DNA of 64,000 nt, from the NCBI GenBank assembly GCA_036023115.1, contig JAYKKT010000061.1, positions 13,295,501-13,359,500 on the forward strand, in the 5' to 3' direction. Source of the stretch: Brasenia schreberi (taxonomy: Eukaryota; Streptophyta; Magnoliopsida; Nymphaeales; Cabombaceae). Shown in pieces: positions 1-10,471 of this stretch (its first letter is position 1; the number at the start of each line of letters is the position of its first letter). The position numbers were made by a program, and so were the translations under genes. Under the pieces are notes generated by a model that ran no database searches, was not told where the DNA came from, and saw only the letters and a program-made list of their open reading frames with translations.

Positions 1-1
1 A

Positions 2-2002
2 CTTGATTCAAACATTGAATTAACAGGAAACCATGATAGGATCTGCTTTGTCTCTATGGCAGAGCAACTCGCATCTGGATTTTTCGACATTCAAGCTAAC
101 ACATATAGGTTCACACAGAAAAGAGATCAGGAATTCTTGGTTCTTCCTAATCTGAAGTTAAGAATTGTACAAGAAGCAATTAGGATGGTCATTGAGGCTG
201 TATACAAGTCCCAATTTTCTAAAATTTCACATGGTTACAGAAGTGGAAGAGGGCAACAATCTGCTGTAAGGTATATCTGCAAAGAGATCAGCAGTCCTGA
301 TTGGTGTTTTATGTTATTCACAAAGAAAAAATTTGATTCCAGTATGTTGAAGATACTTATTTCAGCAATGGAAGAGAGGATTAAAGATGATCTTTTGTAC
401 AGCTTGCTTTCGTCTATGCTTGACGCTGAAGTCCTGAACCTTGAATTCGGTGGTTTTCCAAAGGGCCAAGGGCTTCCCCAAGAAGGAACCCTCTCTCCAT
501 TATTAATAAATATATATCTTGATCTTTTTGATCAACAATTTTTCAGGATGTGCATGAGACATGAATGTCTTGATGTAGATGCTGATGGCATTCAACTCAA
601 CCAACAATCAAAACTGCGGCACTGGTTCAGAAGACGGGTAACGTCTACCGAGGTGTCGGCAGGAGAAGACTTTCTTCCAAGGGTTCATGCATGTAGGTAT
701 ATGGACGATATTTTTGTGTCAGTTTCTGGTAACAAGGAAATCGCGTTAAGCTTGAAGAATGAAATTGTGAATTATCTTAACAATACATTGCATTTGGAGG
801 TGATGGAGGAAAATGAAATATTTTCAAATTCCAATGCATACAAGCTGCAATTTCTTGGTTTGACGCTTCAAAACTCTATATCCAATAACAGTGCATTACA
901 TGCGGTGCATAAGCTTAAAGACAAAGTTTGTTTGTTTGCATCACAGAAACAAGAACATTGGGATGCTTGGACTCTTAGAATTGGGAAAAAGTGGCTTGGT
1001 CATGCTTTGAAGAAAACTAAAGAAAGTGAGACTGATCATGGGAAGAACAAGAGCATGTTGGAGCCGATTTTTCATTTCCGTAAGCCCGGGATGAAAACTG
1101 ATCACTGGTTCAAATATCTAGTCAAGAATTGGATTCAAGATCTGCACCCCAATTCAAAAACTAGTGTGGGGGAAGTCTTATCCAAACACATTGTTGAACC
1201 AGCAATACCAGAAGAGCTAATTATCTCGTTTTATAATTTTCAACAGAAGGCTCAAGAATACGTGTCATCTGAAGCCTCGTCTACTCTTTCACTGCTATCA
1301 GAAACTAACGCTAGAACAAGGCCCAGGTTAGTTTCATTTGCACCAATTAGTGCTATCATGAAAAGCCTTTTGCGCTATGGAATAGTCAACAGAGAAGGAT
1401 TTCCACATTGTGTAAGGCCTCTTGTCTTGCAAGATGACCTCCATATTGTGACTTGGTTTGCTGGATTGGTTCGTCGGTGGCACAAGTGGTTTGGCGAGAC
1501 AAAAAATTTTGAAGATGTCATGAATATTGTAGGTGAATGTATCAGGAAATCTTGCATCCGAACTCTAGCTACCAAGCACCGTATAGTAGAAACAGAGATT
1601 GAGAGCAAGTTTGCATCAGAACTTAGTAGCATACCATCAGCTCATGAGGTGGAATCCGGTGATATCGTTGCGATGAAAGATTTTCATCCAGAGGAGGATG
1701 AAGAGGCTTTGCTGTATGGAAGTGCAAACAGTGGACTTTGTTTGCTTTCTTTAGCTAGAGTTGACATCGGAAGAAGATCTTGCACTTGTTTTGTAATGTG
1801 CTGTTCAGCTGCAGGATCTGGTCTATATACTTTGCATGTCAAAGAGAAAAGAAAGCATCCAGGATGGAAGACTGGGTTCACCACGGCTATTCATCCTGCA
1901 CTACATGGCAAGCATATCTCTTTGTGTAAGCAGCATGTAAGGGATCTATATCTGGGGTATATCTCTCTTCAAGCCATTGACTTTGGAGCTTCAAGGAGGT
2001 GA
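2..2002 (+). CDS. Nuclear group II intron maturase-like protein (nMAT1/nMAT2 type), 5'-partial
   Basis: The reading frame is open from the first bases of the window, upstream of the ATG at 56, and that upstream stretch reads like the family. The true start is therefore outside the window, and at least 666 residues are visible. Numbered from the ATG at 56, an RT-like domain includes GLPQEGTLSPLLINIYL (residues 139-155) and RYMDD (Y215, D217, D218). A maturase (domain X) region follows, with the sequence RKSCIRTLATKHRI. The C-terminus is LCKQHVRDLYLGYISLQ and then DFGASRR. By family knowledge these are nucleus-encoded, organelle-targeted maturases that help splice mitochondrial group II introns. 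The targeting peptide would lie upstream of the window. No HNH endonuclease with paired Cys/His motifs is obvious at the C-terminus, which fits nMAT1/nMAT2 better than nMAT3/nMAT4. nMAT1 is my best guess among the paralogues. No intron is visible and the stop is TGA. Confidence 0.88.
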   Translation, partial: LDSNIELTGNHDRICFVSMAEQLASGFFDIQANTYRFTQKRDQEFLVLPNLKLRIVQEAIRMVIEAVYKSQFSKISHGYRSGRGQQSAVRYICKEISSPDWCFMLFTKKKFDSSMLKILISAMEERIKDDLLYSLLSSMLDAEVLNLEFGGFPKGQGLPQEGTLSPLLINIYLDLFDQQFFRMCMRHECLDVDADGIQLNQQSKLRHWFRRRVTSTEVSAGEDFLPRVHACRYMDDIFVSVSGNKEIALSLKNEIVNYLNNTLHLEVMEENEIFSNSNAYKLQFLGLTLQNSISNNSALHAVHKLKDKVCLFASQKQEHWDAWTLRIGKKWLGHALKKTKESETDHGKNKSMLEPIFHFRKPGMKTDHWFKYLVKNWIQDLHPNSKTSVGEVLSKHIVEPAIPEELIISFYNFQQKAQEYVSSEASSTLSLLSETNARTRPRLVSFAPISAIMKSLLRYGIVNREGFPHCVRPLVLQDDLHIVTWFAGLVRRWHKWFGETKNFEDVMNIVGECIRKSCIRTLATKHRIVETEIESKFASELSSIPSAHEVESGDIVAMKDFHPEEDEEALLYGSANSGLCLLSLARVDIGRRSCTCFVMCCSAAGSGLYTLHVKEKRKHPGWKTGFTTAIHPALHGKHISLCKQHVRDLYLGYISLQAIDFGASRR

Positions 2003-4006
2003 TACCATTATTGATGCCATTCATTTTACTTCAATTTGTTACTTCATAGCAGTAGATAATTTATTAAGAATTTCATTTTTTTGGACCATTTTGACATTGA
2101 ATTAGTCTTATGAAACTCACTAAGGATAAAATCAGACAGATGGATGGTTAGGTCAGATTAGGGTAATTTAGTGGTTTCAGATTTGGAGCAATTTGTTTCT
2201 TCCAGGAAGTTTGAGTCAGGTGTACCCAACGTACACCCAAGTCTTGTACTGTATTCATTATACATAATGCAGGGATGTTATTTGCCCTCAATTGGCAGTT
2301 GTACTCATTGTGCTCCATTTGGTTGATGATTAGTACTGGGATGTGGTCATAATCCTAACAGCATTATTATAAAAGAAAAGAAAGAAGTGTTCTGTTTTGG
2401 GGCGATAGGCCCAACAGTCCCTCTGTAAAATGCTCAAAACATTTGAGTTTTGACCATTTAATGTACATTTTCTTTTCTCCTATAATCTTCATTGGAGTGT
2501 TTTTGTTCTTTTTATTTAATTCGGAGAAATTGCCCTTCAAGGGCTTGGAACAGCCCATAGTAAAATTCTGAGGTTAGTAACCTTGCCCCATAGCTCATGC
2601 TGGGGATTGACTTGTGCGTTGTGGTAGTGACCATAGAAGTCAAACCCCAACCCCCTGGGAGCGATCTTCACTGTGGCATGGTTTTCTCTTTATGTTTATT
2701 CATGATCACAGTAATGATGATATTGAGGTCTCTTGCTTAGAAATTGTTCCTTATCTGATTTGCTTAAAGATTGTATCTTAAGATTCTTAACTATAAACCG
2801 TGATTTTATGTAAATGAGCAATTTGATTTAAAATTTGGTTACCTTGAATCTCTGGGGAATTTAGGTCGTTTACCGAGGATCCGTCCTGAGCATCTGATAT
2901 ACTAGATGGATCCTTAACACCGCAGTTGGAGAGCTAATATGCTTGCGTTCTGTTTGTATGGCCTCTGTTTGTCTCCAAAAGGTTCCAAGGTAAAGTTAAG
3001 AAAAAGAGACAAAACCAATGAAGAATTCAACTCTCTCTCAGAGTTGGGTGCATAAAGTATGCCTTCCCTACTTATCTTCTCTCCTAAAATAGTTAGTAAG
3101 CTTGGATGTTTTCTTTTTCGTGGCATAAGAAGATGATATTGCTTTGATGTCATTCAAAGATATCAACTAAATAATGGTTTCATTGAGAATATCATCATTT
3201 TCTTTTTCAAAGATCTAAAGAATTTTATGATGCTATTTAATTTGATCCAAAAACATGAGTAAAACATCAACTAGAGATCCATTCAGGGCCTGTTTGCATC
3301 ACGGAACTTTATAGAACTAGACAACTAATAATTCCAGAACTACTGTTATAAAAATTCAAGTGTATGATATAAAAGTGGAACAAGAAATATCTTTTCAGTA
3401 GTTACAAGTTTTGCATTTGAACAGCACAGATTTGTGAATGGAAACATTATTTAACCCCAGATTGGCCTGCAGTTAATCTTCCTGAATTGCAGGTGGCGGT
3501 TTCATTATGAAAAACAATCCTTATTACATTTTCCCAATTATAGTTCACAAAAAATTTCCTGATACATCACTAGATAGACCAATGATGGTCCAGGAACCAG
3601 TCTCGATGACTGAGAAATGAAAAAAGAAAAGAACAGGAAAACAGTAGCTAGAGCAAAACACCAGCTTTTAGACATCGTTGGCCAGCATCTCAGTTCCAAT
3701 TACACTCTTAAAAGTGTCCTTCCCGTTCACAACAGCGCTACTCTTGCCTCTTCCTTTGTTTTCTAGTGGCATTTTGAGGATTTTGTTCAATCTACTGCAC
3801 CTCAAAATCATTAATTGATATATGCCCTCCCTGCTCAGCTCGCCCAAGAAGCTAGCCGAGATGTTATCCATCATAAAGGATCTTGTTGTATGAAAGAACA
3901 CCTGGAGAACCAAGCAGAAACTGCATATCAGAGGCAATACAAGAACTTTTTTTTACGATCTCGGTGTCCAATGAATAAAAACACCACCAAGACTGGAAGC
4001 AGGGTA
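2003..4006. other. Intergenic region downstream of the maturase gene
   Basis: The first few hundred bases are AT-rich and presumably hold the 3' UTR of the maturase gene, but I cannot place the poly(A) site. The rest has only short ORFs without recognisable motifs. The last ~90 bases (from about 3917) are copy 1 of a diverged tandem repeat described separately. I see no RNA gene or transposon end here. Confidence 0.5.
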
Positions 4007-4028
4007 GGAGGAGATGTAGAGTTATTAC
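4007..4028. repeat. Left target-site duplication of the LINE at 4029-5696
   Basis: These 22 bases (starting GGAGGAGATG, ending GTTATTAC) recur without mismatch at 5697-5718. The identity stops at both edges. This is the long, variable-length duplication expected of target-primed reverse transcription. Confidence 0.9.
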
Positions 4029-4056
4029 AACAACAACAACTAAGCCTTTTCCCATA

Positions 4057-4710
4057 CTAGACGGGGTCGGCTACATGGATTATTTGTTTCCACAGATCCC
4101 TGTCATGTGCCATGTTAGCAGTTAACTCCCAATAAGCTAGATCATTCTTTATTGTTTCTTTCCAACACTTTTGTGGTCGTCCTCTACCTCTTTTAATACT
4201 TTCCAAAATTAGTTTTTCTAACCTTCTTAGAGGTTCTTCTTTTGATCTTCTTTCTATATGTCCAAACCATCTTAAACGATGTACTCTCATTTTATCCTCT
4301 ATTGGTGCCACTCCTAATTTGTTTCTAATAACCTCATTATGTATACGGTCTTTTCTTGTATGACCACTCATCCATCTCAACATCTTCATTTCTGTCACAG
4401 ACATCTTTTGTACATGTTGATAATTAACTGCCAAACACTCAGAATCATAAAACATGACAGGCCTAATTGCTGCTCTATAATATTTACCTTTTAACTTTAA
4501 TGGAATCTTTTTATCACAAAGAATACCTGATGCTCCTCTCCATTTTAACCAACCAGCATTAATTTTATGTGTAACATCTCCATCAATTCTTCCATCACTC
4601 TGAAAAATTGACCCTAGGTATTTAAAACTTTCCTTTTGGGGAATGCAATGTGTGCCAATTTTAATTTCCATGTCCTCTGAAGTAACCAAATGATCAAACT
4701 TACATTCCAT
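4057..4710 (-). pseudogene. LINE ORF2 C-terminal region (post-RT)
   Basis: The 217-residue frame carries the usual end of this LINE family's ORF2: FKYLGSIFQSDG, KYYRAAIRPVMFYDSECL, KMLRWMSGHTRKDRI, LRWFGHIERR and GRGRPQKCW. It ends in VADPV, about 30 bases before the TTG tail. The frame stays open upstream for ESKGLRLSRTKTEY before the deletion junction near 4760. It has no catalytic RT motif, so it is a remnant rather than a gene. Confidence 0.88.
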
Positions 4711-4763
4711 ATATTCTGTCTTTGTTCTACTAAGTCGGAGGCCTTTGCTTTCTATCTTTATCT

Positions 4764-5358
4764 TATAAAGAGATCAAATGCTATAGCAAAATTTAAAATC
4801 TCCCTACCTTCCTCATTTATATCCCCAAAACCAAAGTTTCCATGAATACCTTGACATCCTAATTCCTCTTTACCGACATGTCCATTTAAGTCTCCTCCTA
4901 AACAAATCATCTCTTTGTGGAATCTTTTGAAACACTTTATCTAACTCTTCCCAAAAAACTGTTTTTATACTATCTTCTAGTCCTACTTGGGGTGCGTAAG
5001 CACAAACTATATTCAAAACCTCTGCTCCTAACACTAATTTCAATGTCATGATTCGGTCACCATATCGTTGTATGTCTACTACACCCTCCTTTAAATCTTT
5101 ATTTATGATAATACCAACGCTGTTTCGAGCCTTTTCTTTACCTGAGTACCATAATTTAAAACCTGTATCCTCTATCTCCTTTGCTTTTTCTCCAACCCAT
5201 TTTGTCTCTTGTAAACATAGAATATGAATCTTTCTCCGAACCATAGTATATACCACCTCCATTAGCTTACCGGATAATGTTCCGATATTCCAAGAACCAA
5301 TACGAATCTTATTATCTAGGACTAGCTTCCTTACCCCCCCGCATCCGTCCATAATCAA
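4764..5358 (-). pseudogene. LINE AP-endonuclease domain, frameshifted
   Basis: From the ATG at 5358 the frame shows the exonuclease/endonuclease/phosphatase fold motifs SWNIGTL, LCLQETKW, GVGIII-like NSVGIIINKDL and NIVCAYAPQ. The frame breaks near 4910. In the next frame the sequence continues as ICLGGDLNGHVGKEELG and then GFGDINEEG, up to FAIAFDLFI. Family role: nicking target DNA to prime reverse transcription. The frameshift and the missing RT mean it is not functional as it stands. Confidence 0.85.
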
Positions 5359-5696
5359 AATGCGGAGACCCTCTCTGAAAATTTTTCACTACATTCGGGC
5401 AGCAATGTAGCAGGACTAACTTTTTTACCCACACCCGTTCATGATGTGGGAACCCTCTATGCAATTGATTCACTATATTCGGGCGAAAATGTAGTGGCCC
5501 TTGCTTACTTCTTACTGCATTCGGGCTTTGCAGTATGTCGCTAGACGGGGACGCCCCAAAGTAATGCTCATAATTTTTGTAATCCATGTTATAAAAATCC
5601 GACGAAGTTTTACGCTGACTGTCGGAAGCCTAACACAACCCTCCTCCTTTATCCGGGCTTGGGACCGGCAATGCAATGGTGATCCCTTACATGGGC

Positions 5697-5718
5697 GGAG
5701 GAGATGTAGAGTTATTAC
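5697..5718. repeat. Right target-site duplication of the LINE at 4029-5696
   Basis: This matches 4007-4028 exactly over 22 bases. It marks the 5' junction of the minus-strand LINE. Confidence 0.9.
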
Positions 5719-5880
5719 TTTAACAAATTCAAGAAATTGCAAGCACAAAATGCATACCAAAGGTAATTGAAGAATTTTCAATCTTTTTACTATTTCAGTT
5801 GTCCAATAAAAAAAAACTAACATGGGAAGCAATCTAGGAGGAGATGCAGGGTTATTACATGAACAAATTCAAGAAATTGC

Positions 5881-6594
5881 TTGGCTGAGTGTTCAGGAGG
5901 TAGAGTAATTACGACAATTCATGATTCTCGAAATGTGGGTAGGGAAGGCACAGTATTCCGGGCGTCTTCTCATAAATTTCTAGTTCTCAATTAAAGTTTA
6001 GAACATTAGTTCCTCGATGCAAATATCACCACATACCAAAAAATAGTAAACCAACACAGCAGATGAAGAGTCAGTCACCAACTTTGATGCCATTAATTCT
6101 ATGCCAATTACCAATAAGATGAATATCCTTTACAATGTTGAAAGGAACGACAACTGGATTGGGCATGAATAGAGCAGTAATAAGAGAAACTATAACCAGA
6201 GAGAGAGCGTTGCTCAATCTCTCATAAGTTTCAACTTCAACAGAAAAAACAAATCATTTAAACTCTTCTTGGCACATTCCATCTCAAAAGAAAATCAAGT
6301 ATATGCACCAATAGAATGACGACGATGCCCCATATGCATAGCTTGAAATCACAACCTTTCATGCACTCTGAACAACCTTTTCTTTCACTAATATCTCCCC
6401 ATCAACAACGTTTTCTCTCACTAATATCTTCCCACCAACATCAATCTTCAATATTATGCACTTTTCTCGGAGATTACCTTTTATGTGTGAATCGAGAAAA
6501 GGTTAGGGTAAAGAAAAACTATAGAGAGAGAGGAAAAAAGAGATGAGAGAGTATATGATAGTTGAAAGAGAAGCGCAATGAGAAAGAGACATAA
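5881..6594. other. Intergenic, no feature recognised
   Basis: The stretch is AT-rich with only short ORFs. A small near-duplication (CTTTCACTAATATCT and CTCTCACTAATATCT) occurs at 6384-6435. I see no gene, RNA or transposon terminus. Confidence 0.4.
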
Positions 6595-7844
6595 TAACAA
6601 CTAAGCAATTTTCTTCTTCTACCACATATGCCTTTTATACCTGATGATTAACTGCCCAACACTCATAACCATAAAATATAGCATGACTAATTATTATCTT
6701 ATAATATTTATCTTTCAACTTTAATGGTATTTTGTTGTCATACACAATACTTTTTGCACTTCTCAATTTTAATCAACCTACATTAATTTTATGCGTGACA
6801 TTTCCATCCATTTTTTTTATCTTTATGAAAAATTGATCATAAATATTTAAATATTTAAAAGTTTCCTAATGATGGACATCATATATGTCAATCTTAATTT
6901 CTATGTCATTTGAAGTAACCAAATGATCAAACTTATATTTTACATATTCTGTTTTTGTTGTACTAAGTCACAAACCTTTACTTTCTAATGTTTCTTTTCA
7001 TAGCTTCAATTTTCCATTAACTTTTTCATAAACTCATCCATTAACACAATGTCATCCCCAAATAACATACATGAACATATTTTTAACTCATCAATAACCA
7101 ATATAAATAAATACAAAGTTAAAATCAATCTTTTATGTAATCTAATATTAACTTCAAAAAAAATATGACACTCCATAGTGAGTCCTCACACATGTTTATG
7201 CACTATTATACATATCTCTTATAAGATTAGTGTATGTTAATGGGATACCTCTCTTTTTCAAAGTTCTCTAAAAAATATCTCTTGACATCATCTTATAAGT
7301 TTTTCAAAAACTTTTCTAGATCCATAAATACTACATGAAGGTTTTTCTTTTTTGCTCTAAAATGTTCCATATAAGACATCTCAAAGGATGAATAACGTCA
7401 ATAGTAGACCTCTTTGAAATAAATCAAGATTGGTTTGTTGTACTCGATACTTGTGTCAACCTATGATCAATAAATCTTTCCTATGATTTCATTATGACTC
7501 ATAAACTTGATACTTTGATAATTTACATAATTTTGAATGTCTTTCTTGTTCTTGTATATGAGTATAATTGTACTTTTCATTCATTCATTAAGCATCATTT
7601 AGTTTTTTATATTTTATTAAATAGTCTTATAAGCTAAATGATACCCGTTTTGCCTAGAATTTTTCATACTTCTATACGAATATTATTTTGTCCTACAAAT
7701 TTACCAATTTTTAGAACCTCTTTGACTTTATTATTTTGAATGTCGGTAAAAATTATGGTTTGTGTACTCTTTTGAGTCAGTCATTTTAGTACCTATATTT
7801 TCGTTAAAAAACTTTTGAAAATATTTTTCTTTATTTACTTTTTA
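6595..7844 (-). mobile_element. Old LINE, 3' half (RT core and C-terminal region), decayed
   Basis: Read on the minus strand, 6640-6960 matches the post-RT part of the younger LINE at 4029-5696 (its DSECLAVNYQ, GIL-DKKIPLKLKGKYY and EYMECKFDH regions) with heavy decay. Near 7040-7080 the minus strand gives LFGDDIVLMDE, corresponding to the RT catalytic box. The 3' end near 6600 still has AATAACAACTAAGC, like the younger copy. Stops occur in all frames. Order and orientation show that this is the other half of the LINE at 16442-18060. Confidence 0.8.
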
Positions 7845-7954
7845 TAGGGATGTTCATGGGGTGGTGATCGCCTACTCCTCATGGGAACCCATCCCGAATA
7901 GAGTGGATTTGGGGGTAGAAATAGCAATTGGAGTCAAGGATGGGGGCATTGAGA

Positions 7955-7959
7955 GAATC
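7955..7959. repeat. Left 5-bp target duplication of the chromovirus (GAATC)
   Basis: GAATC lies directly outside the left LTR and is repeated at 15943-15947 directly outside the right LTR. Confidence 0.85.
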
Positions 7960-9315
7960 TCTCACATACCAAATTTTTAAAATCAATTTTTTCAAAACTC
8001 CGTTTCCCCGTGATGGCAAGAATCATCGAGTGATTCTTTCAGCCTCTGTTTCGGAACGTGTCTGCGTGACTGCAAACGTTCCTCTTCAGCGGAAGGCTCG
8101 CTCTAGACTCTCCTTGGCTACTTGAATCACAAGCCCTTAACAGTGGGAGTGTAGGAATGAAGTACCAACTCCTTTGATCTCCATGCCTCCGGTATGACGA
8201 ACCATACTTAGCACACATACACAATATCAACTGCTCACACACAGTTACAATAAAGGGGACTGAACATAAACGTTACACAGATCACACACCAGTCTTGGGG
8301 TTCACTTAGTTAGTTATGGTTCCCCCGGAACCTGAGTAGAGAATAGTTCTTGCCTAACTAGTTGTGTAACACACACACACCAAGGATTGATCTGAAGACA
8401 CACGGTTCTTCACCCCACTCGGTTAATCCCTAGCTAGTTAAGGTTCACTCTTGAACCCAACAGAGATATCACTTGCCTAGCTAAGTGTCATGAAGAGGAT
8501 CTGCTCCACAAGGGAAGGTTTGACTGCAAGCTGTTGCAAGGAGGAATCGATTGGCCCTACTGCAACCACGATCAGTCTGCTGCTAGGAGGATGTCTGCGG
8601 CTGCTTCAGCATTTCATGGAAGAAGGAAGGTCTGCGGCACTTCAGCGTCCAACCTGATCTGCCTTCCATGATCCACCGAAACTCCAACCTTCAGCTCCAC
8701 AATCCACGGGAACACCCGATTCCAGTCTTCAGCAACTCCAACGTGATCCACAGGAACACCTAAACTTCAGCAACTCCAACCCGCAGCAACTCCCTGCTGT
8801 CTTCCTTAAAGGTTGTGCTGAGAACCGCTCCAATTGTTCCTGCCAATGAGACGGTTACCTGATGTCTGCTTCTCATGGTACTGGCTTTGGAGTAACTGCA
8901 GCTCATACCTGTCCTCAAGAGAACGCAGGCTTGGGGGTAACCGATCCCTCCAAGCAAGGGACGATTACTCCCTAACCGTTCCCTCCAGGTGACCCACGGT
9001 TCAAACATGAACCAACCTACACTAAGTCTACCTATTGAACTAAACCAAAAACCCAATACATGGATCCATACCCGATCCATACAAGAACCGAAATGCAAGA
9101 CCCAACCTAGTCTAGGACTAACTCACGACTTAGCCTAGACCTACTTGACTCACACAACTTAGCTCAGGTTTATAAACACACCCGAACTTTACAACGGACA
9201 CACACGCAAAGCAAAGTGTCTGTACAAGGGGTTTTAAAGGTCTACATAGCACATGATGAAGCTTCCAGATGTAGGGAGCGCACGGGCAAGCGAGCTTATA
9301 GATTTGTCTGTGATA
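7960..9315 (-). repeat. 3' LTR of the chromovirus (left copy)
   Basis: It is 1356 bp and matches 14598-15942 throughout. The ends have decayed from TG...CA to TC...TA as read on the plus strand, whereas the right copy keeps TG...CA. Shared landmarks include CAGCCTCTGTTTCGG, the CACACACACACC run near 8370, repeated CAGCAACTCCAAC blocks near 8730-8790, and a TGATGAAGCTTCC block near 9250. Confidence 0.92.
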
Positions 9316-9330
9316 ATTCTCCCCCAACGA
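9316..9330 (-). other. Polypurine tract of the chromovirus
   Basis: Directly inside the left LTR the minus strand reads CGTTGGGGGAGAAT. This is the purine-rich primer expected just upstream of the 3' LTR in this orientation. Confidence 0.75.
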
Positions 9331-10471
9331 GGTCCGGACTCGTCCCTGAGGCCGCATGGTAGTCAAGAAGCATCTGCTCATATTGCCAAAGCTGCGCGCA
9401 TGGCACCCATGAGTCCTCATTAGCGCTTCTACCTATCCACCGTACAAGATACTGGGTCTACCGTTGTGGTCCCGCTCCATCTACTCTGTGAGCGATCAAT
9501 GCCTCGACTGCTGGAATATCTTGTCTAACCAATAGTGGTGGTCTGCGTCTAAGCCTCTGTGGATCTTCGAAGTACCTCTTCAACTGGGATACATGGATGA
9601 CTGGATGGATCTTTAGACGATCTGGTAACTCCAGTCGATAAGCTACCTTACCTATCCATTGTATCACTCTGAACGGTCCGTCGTACTTCGGCTTCAGTCC
9701 CATGTGACTGCCCTTATAAACCTGCTTTCGGATATACTCAGGTATCCGAAGCCAAACCTCGTCTCCAACCTCAAACTCAACATCACGTCGATGCTTGTTC
9801 GCCTGCCTTATCATCCGGGCCCCTACTCTCTCGAATGAAGTCTTCGCTTCTTTGTAAAAGGTCTGCCTATAGCGTAACTCACGCAAGGCTGCTGGACAAT
9901 TCCCTTTCCCATTCCCTTGTACAAGCTCTAAGGGTCCGAGCGGCTGTCAACCCAATGTATGCTCATAGGGACTCTTCCCGGTGACTGAGCTTTTGTGGGA
10001 GTTGTAATTGTACTGTGCCACCTTCAGAAGAAACACCCAGTTCTTCTGACTAGCAGAGATATAGTGGCGTAGATACTCCTCTAGCATCGCGTTGAGTCTC
10101 TCCGTTTAACCATCAGTTTGTGGATGTTGTGATGATGAGAACAGGAGACGTGTTCCCATCAATCTGAACAACTCGATCCAAAACCGGCTCATGAAGCGAG
10201 CATCGCGATCACTAATAATCTCTTCCAGAACGCCAAAATGTTTTACTACATTTTTAAAGAAAAGACAAGCTGTCTCTTTTGCATTGCATTCCCGCTGTGC
10301 GGGCATAAAGACACCATACTTTGAGAACCGGTCTACTACCACCAGTATCATCTTAAAGTCGTCTACTCTCGACAATCCTGAGATAAAATCCATGGAAACA
10401 GATTTCCACGGTCTCTCTAGTATCGGAAGAAACTGGAGTAACCCAGTTGGTCGTCGTCCCTCCACTTTGTC
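9331..10471 (-). pseudogene. Chromovirus integrase and chromodomain, with stops
   Basis: The integrase core (10465-10106) reads SVSMDFISGL, VVVDRFSKYG, ISDRDARF and SSQHPQTDG, then a stop where CAA (Gln) has become TAA. TERLN with the catalytic Glu follows in the same frame. The C-terminal part (9886-9458) has VGDEVWLRIPEY, LKPKYDGPFRVI and HPVIHVSQLKRY. A chromodomain begins at IPAVEALIAHRV, is cut by a TAG after GAGPQR, and continues TQYLVRWIGRSANEDSWVP. Family role: inserting cDNA, with the chromodomain steering target choice. Several stops make the copy non-functional. Confidence 0.88.

Larger units (their letters stand above)
4029..5696 (-). mobile_element. L1-like LINE, internally deleted, with intact ends
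   Basis: The element lies on the minus strand. Its 5' end is at 5696 and its 3' end at 4029, where it ends in a (TTG)n tail read on the minus strand. A perfect 22-bp duplication flanks it. In order it holds a 5' leader (5696 to about 5360), an AP-type endonuclease (to about 4766) and the C-terminal end of ORF2 (4710-4057). The reverse transcriptase core is absent: the endonuclease frame jumps directly to post-RT sequence near 4755-4765. At 1.67 kb it is far shorter than an autonomous plant LINE. It belongs to the family whose proteins are often annotated as craniofacial development protein 2-like. It could only have moved with proteins supplied by another copy. Confidence 0.88.
3917..5880. 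repeat. Diverged tandem repeat (two copies) split by a LINE
   Basis: Copy 1 runs from about 3917 to 4028 and continues at 5719-5740 beyond the LINE. Copy 2 is about 5741-5880. Both share in order: a block around AATGCATACC/AACTGCATATC, GTCCAATAAA-like sequence, GGGAAGCA, AGGAGGAGATG, GTTATTAC and AACAAATTCAAGAAATTGC. The unit is roughly 140 bp and the copies are clearly diverged. The duplication must predate the LINE, because the LINE sits inside one copy. Confidence 0.7.

Noticed and set aside
4007..5718. The LINE endonuclease ORF as a host gene (craniofacial development protein 2-like)
   Set aside because: It has a frameshift, a TTG-tailed 3' end and a 22-bp target duplication, so it is a transposon product despite that common database name.
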